A stretch of DNA of 64,000 bases, from positions 62,001-126,000 of the forward strand of contig NZ_FNBD01000008.1 in the NCBI RefSeq assembly GCF_900102165.1. The letters are read 5' to 3'. Each line of letters begins with the position of its first letter. The stretch's first letter is position 1. The notes under the pieces were generated by a model, which had not been told where the DNA came from, ran no database searches, and worked only from the letters and a program-made list of their open reading frames with translations. Source of the stretch: Cellulophaga baltica (lineage in GTDB: Bacteria > Bacteroidota > Bacteroidia > Flavobacteriales > Flavobacteriaceae). Shown here one piece after another: positions 26,903 through 34,627 of the stretch. A program made the translations under genes and the position numbers.

Positions 26903-29900
26903 TTAAAGTGTTAAATAATTAATAGCAACAACCGTGTGATTGTAATCTTGTAGTTTATCTAAGTAAGCTAACTGTATTTCAAAGGCACTCTCAAGACTCT
27001 GTAGGTATTGATAAAAATTAATTTCTCCATTTTTGTAATTACCTAGTGCTGTTTTTAATATTTCGTTAGAGAGTTGTTTTCCTTCCGTTTCGTAATAGGC
27101 AAGTGCTGCTGTATGCTGCTCTAACTCATTTAAGAGTACTTCTTTCCTTAGATTTAAGTCAACCTTGTATTGATCCAATTCCTTTGCCGAAGCCGATTCT
27201 GCATATTTAGATGCTTTAATCCTGGCATTTTTTCCTCCAAAAAGAATAGGTATTTTAAGTCCCAATTGATAGCCATATAAATTGGCATTTAAACTTTCAT
27301 TAGTTCCTTGAAAATAATTAAGACTGATATCTGGAAGTAGCTGTTGTTTTTCCAAGCGTTTCTCTGCTCTGAAAAATGCCTCTCTATTTTGATATAAGCT
27401 AACTTCAGGACTTCCTAAGGGTTCTGTTAGGTTTAAATTTGCCTTAAAATGGAGTGCTGGTGCTATCCATAAAGAATCTTTAAGTTGTACAATAGCTTTT
27501 ATATGTATATAAGTTTCTCTAACCTTTTTTTGAGCTGCAGCATATTCTAAACTAATTTGTCTTTCTTTAGATAAGGCCGTTATCTTTTCTAGATAATTTG
27601 TTTCTCCTAGCTCAAAACGCCTACTGGCCATGGTTGAAAAATTTGTATATAAACTATCTAGGCTATCATACAGCTTTTCTTTTTCTATTGCTATTTGGTA
27701 ATTATAATAGGCAGAAGTTAAGTTTCGTATGATTGACTTTTTCTGAATTTCAAACGTATTTTCGGCGAGAGCATATCTTGCTTTATTTACTTTCTTTTGA
27801 GAAAAATACACCGTTGGAAAACGGAAGTCTTGCTGCACTCCAAATACTTTTAGTGGCTCATTATTACTTGCTAAATTGTTTTCATCAAACTCATAGTACA
27901 CTTGGGTCTTATCAAAATCAAAAGCACTGTGAACCAGTTTTTCTGATTGTAAAAGTTGATTATTTTTAGCCTTCAAAGAAGCATTATTTTCAATGGCTAT
28001 AGAAATTAGGTCTTCTAAATGAAACGGCTTTTCTTGCGCCTTTCCTTGTCCGATTGCCAATACACTTAAAGCAACAAGGGTAAGAATACTTTTATTTTTA
28101 ATTTTCATCGGCTTAATTTTACTTAAAATTGCATAAAGCACGGGTAAGACCACAAGCGTTAAAAGTGTTGCTGTAAACAATCCTCCGATTACTACCGTGG
28201 CTAAGGGTCGTTGCACTTCTGCTCCTGCATTGGTAGAAATGGCCATGGGTAAAAAACCCAATGCAGCGGCAGAAGCGGTTAATAAAACAGCTCGTAATCT
28301 ATCTTTAGCACCATATTTTATTAATTCTTCAATCGTTTCAAATCCTTCCTCTTTTAACTCTTTAAAATGTTCGATTAAGACGATTCCATTTAAAACGGCA
28401 ATCCCGAAAAGGGCAATAAAACCTACTCCTGCAGAAATACTAAATGGCAAATCTCTAATCCATAAGAGTAAGATGCCACCAACAGCGGCTAAGGGGATTG
28501 CAGAATAAATCATTAGTGCCTCTTTTACAGATTTGAAGGCAAAAAATAATAAGATAAAAATAAGCGCCAACGCTATCGGTACTGCCAATAGTAAGCGAGA
28601 TTTAGCACTCTGCAAATTTTCAAATTGACCTCCGTATGAAATGGTATAGCCTACCGGTAATGCTATATGTTCTGTAATCAATTGCTGAACATCATCAACC
28701 ACAGATTGTAGGTCTCTATTTCGTACATTTATGCCTACAACAATGCGTCTTCGCGTATTATCTCGCGATATTTTAGCGGCACCTTTCTCATAGGTAATGG
28801 ATGCTAATTCTCTCAGAGGAATCTTACCCCCATTGGGAAGATCTACAAATAAATTTTGAAGATTATCTATATCTTTTCGCTTAGAGGTATCCAAACGAAC
28901 CACTAAATCAAATCGTTTTTCACCTTCAAAAATATTACCTGCAGTTTTCCCAGCAAAAGCCATGGCTACTAGATCGTTTAATTCTTGAATATTTAATCCG
29001 TAACGCGCCACTTTACTACGGTCATATTTAATACTCATTTCTGGCAAGCCTTCTACTTTCTCAATAGAAATATCCGATGCACCTTCAACATTGGCAATTA
29101 AATCACCAATTTCTTTTCCTTTTTTGGCCAATAGCGCTAAATCATCACCGAAAATTTTAATAGCAATATCGGCACGTACGCCTGTAATTAATTCATTAAA
29201 ACGCATTTCAATAGGCTGGGTAAATTCAACCTCCATTCCAGGAATCACCGCTAAAGCTTCTTTAAATTTATCTGCTAATTCATCTTTAGTAGTGGCCGAA
29301 GTCCATTCTCCTTTTGGTTTTAAAATGATAATTACATCACTCTCTTCCATGGACATAGGATCCGTAGGTACTTCTGCAGCACCAATTCTAGTCACGGCTT
29401 GCTGTACTTCTGGAAAGTTTGTCAGCAATATATCTTCTATTTGAGTCGTAATCTCAATGGTTTTACTCAGAGATGTTCCTGTTTTAAGTACTGGCTGAAT
29501 GACAAAATCTCCTTCATCTAAAGTGGGAACAAACTCCCCTCCCATTTGTGTAAATAAATAAACCGAAAAAGCTAACAAGAAACCTGCAATAGCTAATACT
29601 ATTTTTTTACTATGCAGTGCCCATCCTAAAATAGGGTCATATTTGGCAACCAACCAATCCATTAAACGTGTAGAGATAGATCTTCTTGCAGTCTTTTTTT
29701 GAGGCTTTAAGAATAATGAGGCAGCTACCGGCACGTACGTGAAGCACAATAGCATAGCGCCAATAAGAGCAAAACTAAAGGTAAGCGCCATTGGAATAAA
29801 CATTTTACCTTCTACCCCACTCAACGAGAGTATTGGAATAAACACAATTAATATAATAAGCTGGCCAAATACTGCAGAATTCATCATTTTTGATGCTCCA

Positions 29901-31231
29901 TTTTGAGCAATTTGGTCTTTTAATTGTTGTTGATCTTCTTCAGGTAAGGCCATTATTTCTGTACTAGTAGCGCTTATTTTAAAGGCAATGAACTCTACAA
30001 TAATAACAGCTCCGTCTATAATAATCCCAAAATCTATAGCTCCCAAACTCATTAAATTTGCGTCTACTCCAAAAATATACATTAAGGATAGTGCAAAGAG
30101 CAAACAAAGCGGAATTACGGAAGCTACCACCAGTCCTGATCTAAAATTGCCGAGCAACAGGACCACAACAAATATTACAATAAGACAGCCTAATACTAGA
30201 TTCTCTATTACGGTAAAGGTTGTTTTAGCAATAAGATCACTGCGGTCTAAAAAAGCATTGATGTACACCCCTTCTGGAAGCGACTTGCTAATTTCTTCTA
30301 CCCGAAACTTCACAGCATCTATGACCTTTTTTGAGTTTGCATCTTTTAGCATCATCACTTGGCCTAGAACTTTTTCACCTTCGCCATTCGCTGTTATAGC
30401 ACCAAACCTATTAGCACTACCATAACCAACCTTAGCAACGTCCTTGATATAAATTGGTAGTCCGTTTATATTCTTTACTACCACATTTTCAATATCATAT
30501 AAAGATGTAATTAAACCTTCGCCACGAATAAAATAAGCCTGATTCTTCTTCTCAATATAACCGCCACCGGAAACACTATTATTAGTCTCTAAGGCTGTAA
30601 AAACATCATGCGCACTGATATTCATAGCATAAAGTTTATCAGTATCTATCGCTACTTCATATTGCTTTAAAAAACCTCCCCAAGTATTTACTTCTACCAC
30701 ACCCGGAATTCCTGAGAGCTGTCTTTTTACAATCCAGTCTTGAATAGTCCTCAAATCTTGAGTGGTGTATTTATCCTTGAACGCTGGCTGTACATCTAAA
30801 ATATATTGATAAATTTCGCCTAAACCTGTGGTAATAGGTCCCATTTCTGGTGATCCAAAGCCCACTGGGATTTTTTCAGAAGCCGATTTAATTTTTTCAG
30901 CAATTAATTGCCTGGGCAAAAAAGTACCCATATCGTCCTTAAAAACAATGGTCACTACAGATAGTCCAAATTTAGAAACCGATCTAATTTCTTCTACACC
31001 AGGCAAATTTGCCATCTCTAGCTCAACAGGATAAGTTATAAACTGTTCCATGTCTTGCGTAGAAAGATTTCTACACGTGGTGATTACTTGTACTTGATTA
31101 TTGGTAACATCTGGTACCGCTCCAATAGGTATTTGAGTTAAAGAATACAATCCAAACCCAACGATAAAAACTGTGAATAAGAGAATTACAAACTTATTCT
31201 TAATACTAAAATGAATAATATGTGATAACAT
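26903..31231 (-). CDS. CusA/CzcA-family heavy-metal RND pump fused to a TolC-like outer-membrane factor
   Basis: 1442 residues. Residues 1-1040 are a complete HME-type RND permease ('GAIDFGIIIDGAVIIVEF' in helix 4 is the heavy-metal subfamily signature; the block ends 'LVVLPVLYAILSKIKP'). With no stop it continues at Met1042 into a signal-peptide-like stretch (MKIKNKSILTLVALSVLAIG, then QGKAQ). About 376 residues of TolC-type helical repeats follow ('RRFELGETNYLEKITAL', 'YKNGEINFYQYLQSLESA'). Pump and channel are thus one polypeptide, and the adaptor gene follows at 5 bp. Such fusions occur in Bacteroidota. The final pump helix leaves the chain cytoplasmic, so the embedded signal would re-export the TolC part; cleavage after KAQ could free it. 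Confidence 0.9.
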   Translation of the reverse strand: MLSHIIHFSIKNKFVILLFTVFIVGFGLYSLTQIPIGAVPDVTNNQVQVITTCRNLSTQDMEQFITYPVELEMANLPGVEEIRSVSKFGLSVVTIVFKDDMGTFLPRQLIAEKIKSASEKIPVGFGSPEMGPITTGLGEIYQYILDVQPAFKDKYTTQDLRTIQDWIVKRQLSGIPGVVEVNTWGGFLKQYEVAIDTDKLYAMNISAHDVFTALETNNSVSGGGYIEKKNQAYFIRGEGLITSLYDIENVVVKNINGLPIYIKDVAKVGYGSANRFGAITANGEGEKVLGQVMMLKDANSKKVIDAVKFRVEEISKSLPEGVYINAFLDRSDLIAKTTFTVIENLVLGCLIVIFVVVLLLGNFRSGLVVASVIPLCLLFALSLMYIFGVDANLMSLGAIDFGIIIDGAVIIVEFIAFKISATSTEIMALPEEDQQQLKDQIAQNGASKMMNSAVFGQLIILIVFIPILSLSGVEGKMFIPMALTFSFALIGAMLLCFTYVPVAASLFLKPQKKTARRSISTRLMDWLVAKYDPILGWALHSKKIVLAIAGFLLAFSVYLFTQMGGEFVPTLDEGDFVIQPVLKTGTSLSKTIEITTQIEDILLTNFPEVQQAVTRIGAAEVPTDPMSMEESDVIIILKPKGEWTSATTKDELADKFKEALAVIPGMEVEFTQPIEMRFNELITGVRADIAIKIFGDDLALLAKKGKEIGDLIANVEGASDISIEKVEGLPEMSIKYDRSKVARYGLNIQELNDLVAMAFAGKTAGNIFEGEKRFDLVVRLDTSKRKDIDNLQNLFVDLPNGGKIPLRELASITYEKGAAKISRDNTRRRIVVGINVRNRDLQSVVDDVQQLITEHIALPVGYTISYGGQFENLQSAKSRLLLAVPIALALIFILLFFAFKSVKEALMIYSAIPLAAVGGILLLWIRDLPFSISAGVGFIALFGIAVLNGIVLIEHFKELKEEGFETIEELIKYGAKDRLRAVLLTASAAALGFLPMAISTNAGAEVQRPLATVVIGGLFTATLLTLVVLPVLYAILSKIKPMKIKNKSILTLVALSVLAIGQGKAQEKPFHLEDLISIAIENNASLKAKNNQLLQSEKLVHSAFDFDKTQVYYEFDENNLASNNEPLKVFGVQQDFRFPTVYFSQKKVNKARYALAENTFEIQKKSIIRNLTSAYYNYQIAIEKEKLYDSLDSLYTNFSTMASRRFELGETNYLEKITALSKERQISLEYAAAQKKVRETYIHIKAIVQLKDSLWIAPALHFKANLNLTEPLGSPEVSLYQNREAFFRAEKRLEKQQLLPDISLNYFQGTNESLNANLYGYQLGLKIPILFGGKNARIKASKYAESASAKELDQYKVDLNLRKEVLLNELEQHTAALAYYETEGKQLSNEILKTALGNYKNGEINFYQYLQSLESAFEIQLAYLDKLQDYNHTVVAINYLTL

Positions 31232-31305
31232 TCTTTCATATATAAATAATTAGAACTGTTCCAAATCAAAGCAATGAAATGGAATTTATTTTGATCTAAA
31301 ACTAT

Positions 31306-31764
31306 TTATGAAATACGGGGTGGCTGAAATAAGCCTAAAGAATGTAAGGAAGAACAAGGCTCTTGGTAATGGAAATTAGATATCGTGTGCTGAACGAATT
31401 CTATTTTATTGAAGTCTGCCTTATACACTGGACTTACAATAGCAATAACTGTAGAAATATGAGAATGATTTTGAAAAGGTAGTTTTTCATGATCTTCCTT
31501 TTCTTCTTGGTGTTCTTTTTGATGTTCCGCTTTAGATTCTCCGTAATGCTTAGCAACAAATGTCATAATATCATCTCCGTATTCTTCACTATGAAACGAA
31601 GCATGTTCTATCAGCTGATTTAATTTAACTAGATCAGTGAAACAAATTCCTAAACTCTGCATGAAAATTAGGAATGAAAATGATATGGAAACCAATTTCA
31701 ACATGAGTACAAAGATACCTTTTTTCGATATACCTCTAGCGTAAATTTTATGCGCCTCATCCAT
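31306..31764 (-). CDS. Hypothetical His/Glu-rich protein at the head of the metal-efflux operon
   Basis: Up to 152 residues with one hydrophobic segment ('MLKLVSISFSFLIFMQSLGI') that would act as signal or anchor if translation starts at Met21 (31704). A -7-like TATCTTTG on the minus strand (31710-31717) lies just before that ATG, so the shorter form is plausible. The middle is His/Glu/Lys-rich ('HQKEHQEEKEDHEKLPFQNH'), a possible metal-binding region. I know no named family. It lies 74 bp upstream of the fused CusA-like gene on the same strand, so a metal-related periplasmic role is inferred. Confidence 0.65.
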   Translation of the reverse strand: MDEAHKIYARGISKKGIFVLMLKLVSISFSFLIFMQSLGICFTDLVKLNQLIEHASFHSEEYGDDIMTFVAKHYGESKAEHQKEHQEEKEDHEKLPFQNHSHISTVIAIVSPVYKADFNKIEFVQHTISNFHYQEPCSSLHSLGLFQPPRIS

Positions 31765-31787
31765 GTCATAAAATTATTCAAATTCAT

Positions 31788-31821
31788 TTTGTTTAATATT
31801 TAATATAAATAGTTAAACATT
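31788..31821 (+). promoter_or_regulatory. Dyad operator C upstream of the photolyase operon
   Basis: Left half TTTGTTTA (31788-31795) is perfect; right half TAAACATT (31814-31821) has two changes; the spacer is 18 bp. It lies 51 nt before the first gene of the photolyase operon and 23 bp from the divergent metal-operon ORF, so it could act on either. The match to sites at folE and the FAD oxidoreductase favours the photolyase side. Confidence 0.6.
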
Positions 31822-31872
31822 TTGTAACTTTACATTTCAGTACTACTATTAATTCTATTAAATCATTTTACA

Positions 31873-32049
31873 ATGTTTGGACTATTTAAGAAAAAAACAG
31901 AGAAAAATAAGCTTTATGAAACCTACCAGAATTTGCTTCAGGAAGCGCATAAGCTCTCTACATCCAATAGAAAATTGAGTGATCAAAAGACATATGAAGC
32001 AGAAGAGATTATGAAGAAGATAGAACAGTTAAGCACAAAAATGGAATAA
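31873..32049 (+). CDS. Lacal_2735 family small protein
   Basis: 58 residues, starting MFGLFKKKTEKNKLYETYQ and continuing 'LLQEAHKLSTSNRKLSDQK' to a helical C-terminus. This matches the short Flavobacteria-specific family labelled Lacal_2735. It is a charged, probably entirely helical cytoplasmic protein of unknown function. It is the first gene of the seven-gene photolyase operon and stops 1 nt before the next start, so it is tightly coupled. It would be missed by a 60-codon cut-off. Confidence 0.85.
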   Translation: MFGLFKKKTEKNKLYETYQNLLQEAHKLSTSNRKLSDQKTYEAEEIMKKIEQLSTKME

Positions 32050-32050
32050 C

Positions 32051-32449
32051 ATGAATTCAAAAAAGCCAGATAATGTGGTTTTCAATACCGATACTCAGAA
32101 GTATGATGCAGCTTTAAAACCTTATAGTACCAATTTGGGGGCTCCTGCAATACAACCTATGGATACCATTGCATGGAAAAATAGATCTATCAACAAGGTT
32201 AATCATAAAATTCAAACTAGGTATCAAGAATTAAAAGAAGCGTATGATAAAATGATGGCAGAATTTGATCATAATAATTTGATATATAATGCCAAATTCT
32301 GCTTTGAGCCTATTATAGGAGAACAATACCATCTGTATTCCAAACAGGACGGTACTAATTTTTTATCCATAATAGCGCCAGACCAATGCAACTTTGAGTC
32401 TTTGGGTAGTTTTTATTTAAATGCGGATCAAATTTGGGAGAAACTTTAA
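32051..32449 (+). CDS. DUF2452 domain-containing protein
   Basis: 132 residues. 'PDNVVFNTDTQKYDAALKPY' and 'PYSTNLGAPAIQP' open the protein; the C-terminal half ('FEPIIGEQYHLYSKQDGTNF', 'FLSIIAPDQ') is beta-rich. This is the DUF2452 pattern, function unknown. It has no signal peptide. Second gene of the photolyase operon, with 1-nt and 2-nt gaps to its neighbours. The consistent company of photolyase-type genes suggests a role in the same response. Confidence 0.85.
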   Translation: MNSKKPDNVVFNTDTQKYDAALKPYSTNLGAPAIQPMDTIAWKNRSINKVNHKIQTRYQELKEAYDKMMAEFDHNNLIYNAKFCFEPIIGEQYHLYSKQDGTNFLSIIAPDQCNFESLGSFYLNADQIWEKL

Positions 32450-32451
32450 TT

Positions 32452-32739
32452 ATGAAAGACACTTTAGAATTTACAGAACGAGAATTAGACCGGATCATAG
32501 AGATGGCATGGGAAGACCGTACGCCATTTGAAGCCATTGAATTCCAATTTAAAATTCCTGAAAAAGATGTCATTAGGCTAATGCGTTCCAATATCAAGGA
32601 AAGTAGTTTTAAAAGGTGGCGAAAAAGGGTAAACAGTGGTGTTAGTCAGAAGCATTTAAAAAAGAGAAATCCTGAAATTAATAGGTTCAAGTGCTCTAGA
32701 CAACGTGCTATTTCTGGTAATAAAATTAGTAAACGATAA
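32452..32739 (+). CDS. TIGR03643/DUF2805 family protein
   Basis: 95 residues from ATG 32452 (MKDTLEFTERELDRIIEMAW). A TTG 18 bp earlier would overlap DUF2452 and is unlikely. 'WEDRTPFEAIEFQF' and 'KDVIRLMRSNIKESSFKRWR' define the TIGR03643 family, a helix-turn-helix-like basic domain; the C-terminus is strongly Arg/Lys-rich ('KHLKKRNPEINRFKCSRQRA'). The family is commonly found next to cryptochrome/photolyase genes, and its function is unknown. Nucleic-acid binding is inferred from charge and the HTH-like pattern. Its TAA abuts the next ATG directly. Confidence 0.85.
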   Translation: MKDTLEFTERELDRIIEMAWEDRTPFEAIEFQFKIPEKDVIRLMRSNIKESSFKRWRKRVNSGVSQKHLKKRNPEINRFKCSRQRAISGNKISKR

Positions 32740-33876
32740 ATGAGTACTTCCCCTAATTTTTTAAACCCTGAATTTCCGACGGATATGGATGCTATTCAAA
32801 AACGAATAGCACTAATAGACCCGAGGAAATATGCCAGTTCTAGAAATTATATTGATGGTAGCGTATCTTATATATCGCCCTATATATCTAGAGGCGTAAT
32901 TTCTACAAAACAAGTATACCAATCGCTTTTAGAACGAGAATTTACAACTTCTAATGCTGAAAAATTTATACAAGAATTAGCGTGGCGTGATTACTGGCAG
33001 CAAGTTTGGATTCATAAAGGGAATGCTATAGATTCCGATTTGAAACACTCACAACCGAACGTTGAGAATCATGAAATTCCTAGTAAAATTACTGAGGGTA
33101 CTACTGGAATAATAGCAATAGATAAAGCAATTAGCTTGCTTTACAAAACGGGTTATATGCACAATCATCTGCGAATGTATGTAGCCAGTATTGCATGCAA
33201 TGTAGCTAACAGTCACTGGAAAATTCCTGCACAATGGTTGTACTATCACCTATTAGATGCCGATTGGGCAAGTAATGCTTTGAGCTGGCAATGGGTAGCT
33301 GGAGCAAATAGCAATAAAAAATATTATGCAAATCAAGAGAATATCAACAGATACTGTCATACACACCAAACCAATACCTTCTTAGAAGTAGCCTATGATG
33401 AATTTGAAAATCTGCCTATTCCCGATGCCTTAAAAGACACCAAAAACCTCAACCTAAAAACAATACTTCCCGATGCTGAAGTTTTAACTCTGGATGCTGA
33501 TATACCCATACATATCTATAATTTCTACAATTTAGATCCTAATTGGAGAAAAAATGAACCCGCAAATAAGGTATTAATCCTAGAACCATCCCTTTTTGTG
33601 AAATACCCAGTGTCCGAAAAAAGCATACAATTTGCTTTGGAACTCGCCAAAAACATACCGAACATTCAGCTTTTTGTTGGAGAGATTCAAGAGCTAAGCG
33701 CTTTATACCCTAAAACCCAATATTATTACAAAGAGCACCCTACCAATAGTCACTATGTAGGAATAGAAGATTCTAGAGATTGGATGTTTTCTGTAAACGG
33801 ATATTACCCTTCTTTTTTTGCGTTTTGGAAAAAATGCAAAAAAGAAATTAAAAACAACATGATACATGAAGCTTAA
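32740..33876 (+). CDS. Antenna-less photolyase-like FAD-binding protein
   Basis: 378 residues. Residues 1-245 match the C-terminal FAD-binding half of photolyases and cryptochromes: 'SYISPYISRGVISTKQVYQS', 'FIQELAWRDYWQQVW', 'TGYMHNHLRMYVAS' and 'LLDADWASNALSWQWVAGAN'. The usual N-terminal Rossmann antenna domain is absent. Instead about 120 residues follow the FAD domain, with an alpha/beta pattern ('NKVLILEPSLFVKYPVSEKS', 'IQLFVGEIQELSALYP') and end 'GYYPSFFAFWKKCKKE'. Role unknown: photosensor or repair enzyme. Translationally coupled to both neighbours (11-nt overlap with the flavin reductase gene). Confidence 0.88.
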   Translation: MSTSPNFLNPEFPTDMDAIQKRIALIDPRKYASSRNYIDGSVSYISPYISRGVISTKQVYQSLLEREFTTSNAEKFIQELAWRDYWQQVWIHKGNAIDSDLKHSQPNVENHEIPSKITEGTTGIIAIDKAISLLYKTGYMHNHLRMYVASIACNVANSHWKIPAQWLYYHLLDADWASNALSWQWVAGANSNKKYYANQENINRYCHTHQTNTFLEVAYDEFENLPIPDALKDTKNLNLKTILPDAEVLTLDADIPIHIYNFYNLDPNWRKNEPANKVLILEPSLFVKYPVSEKSIQFALELAKNIPNIQLFVGEIQELSALYPKTQYYYKEHPTNSHYVGIEDSRDWMFSVNGYYPSFFAFWKKCKKEIKNNMIHEA

Positions 33877-34495
33877 TAGTACTGACCTTAAAAACTTAGA
33901 CCGTATCAACCGTATTAAAATAATCAATGCCGTTTCTGGTATAAAACCTGGTAACTTAATAGGTACTATTGATAACGAAGGGAGTACAAACCTCGCCATC
34001 TTTAGTTCTGTAGTACATCTGGGTAGTGATCCTGCTTTATTAGGCTTTATTTTAAGACCTACCGGTGAAGTACCACGAAACACGTATGATAATATCCTAG
34101 CGAACAAATCGTATACCATTAATCATATTCATCCAGAATTCACAAAGAATGCGCATTATACCTCAGCAAAATTTGATGCGTCTATCTCTGAATTTGAGCG
34201 TTGCGGACTTACAGAGGAATATATAGATACGTGTAAGGCTCCTTTTGTAAAAGAGAGTCGTTTTAAAATGGGAATGCAATTTATTGAGGCTTTACCGATA
34301 AAGCAAAATAATACCCTACTCGTCATTGGTGAAATTACGAGTTTAATTCTACCCGACACTTCTTTTGAAAGTAGTGAGGACATTAATTTAGAAGAGATTA
34401 ATAGTGTAGGAATCTCAGGGCTTAATAGCTATTACGCTATCACTAAAATAGCTGAATATCCCTATGTCCGCACTAGTGAAGTACCTAAATTTTAA
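33866..34495 (+). CDS. Flavin reductase family protein
   Basis: 209 residues. The split-barrel FMN-binding flavin-reductase-like domain is seen in 'IGTIDNEGSTNLAIFSSVVH', 'PALLGFILRPTGEVPRNTY' and 'SYTINHI'. Members bind FMN and either reduce free flavin with NAD(P)H or act as oxidoreductases. Here it could supply reduced flavin to the flanking photolyase-type flavoproteins; that is inference from context. It overlaps the previous gene by 11 nt, and its stop abuts the DUF2256 start. Confidence 0.88.
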   Translation: MKLNSTDLKNLDRINRIKIINAVSGIKPGNLIGTIDNEGSTNLAIFSSVVHLGSDPALLGFILRPTGEVPRNTYDNILANKSYTINHIHPEFTKNAHYTSAKFDASISEFERCGLTEEYIDTCKAPFVKESRFKMGMQFIEALPIKQNNTLLVIGEITSLILPDTSFESSEDINLEEINSVGISGLNSYYAITKIAEYPYVRTSEVPKF

Positions 34496-34627
34496 ATGAA
34501 AAAACATCACCTACCTCAAAAACTATGTTTGGTTTGTAATAAGCCATTTACATGGCGAAAAAAGTGGGAGAAAGAATGGAACAATGTAAAATACTGTTCG
34601 GAACGATGCAGAAGAAACAAAAACTAA
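34496..34627 (+). CDS. DUF2256 family small zinc-ribbon-like protein
   Basis: 43 residues: [18 protein letters not shown] then '[20 protein letters not shown]'. The two CxxC-type pairs (C11/C14 and C34/C38) and the '[15 protein letters not shown]' core define DUF2256. It probably binds zinc. The family is regularly found beside cryptochrome/photolyase genes. The start directly follows the flavin reductase stop, and its TAA overlaps the photolyase ATG by one base (TAATG), indicating coupling. It is too short for usual ORF cut-offs. Confidence 0.88.
   Translation: MKKHHLPQKLCLVCNKPFTWRKKWEKEWNNVKYCSERCRRNKN

Noticed and set aside
27733-31034. Multiple plus-strand ORFs of 60-145 codons
   Set aside because: All are antisense to the fused CusA-TolC gene, which has complete RND and TolC motifs.
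34552-34626. Upstream extension of the photolyase gene by 25 codons
   Set aside because: This stretch is the DUF2256 gene in another frame; the CxxC pairs and TAATG overlap show DUF2256 is the real product, so the photolyase starts at 34627.
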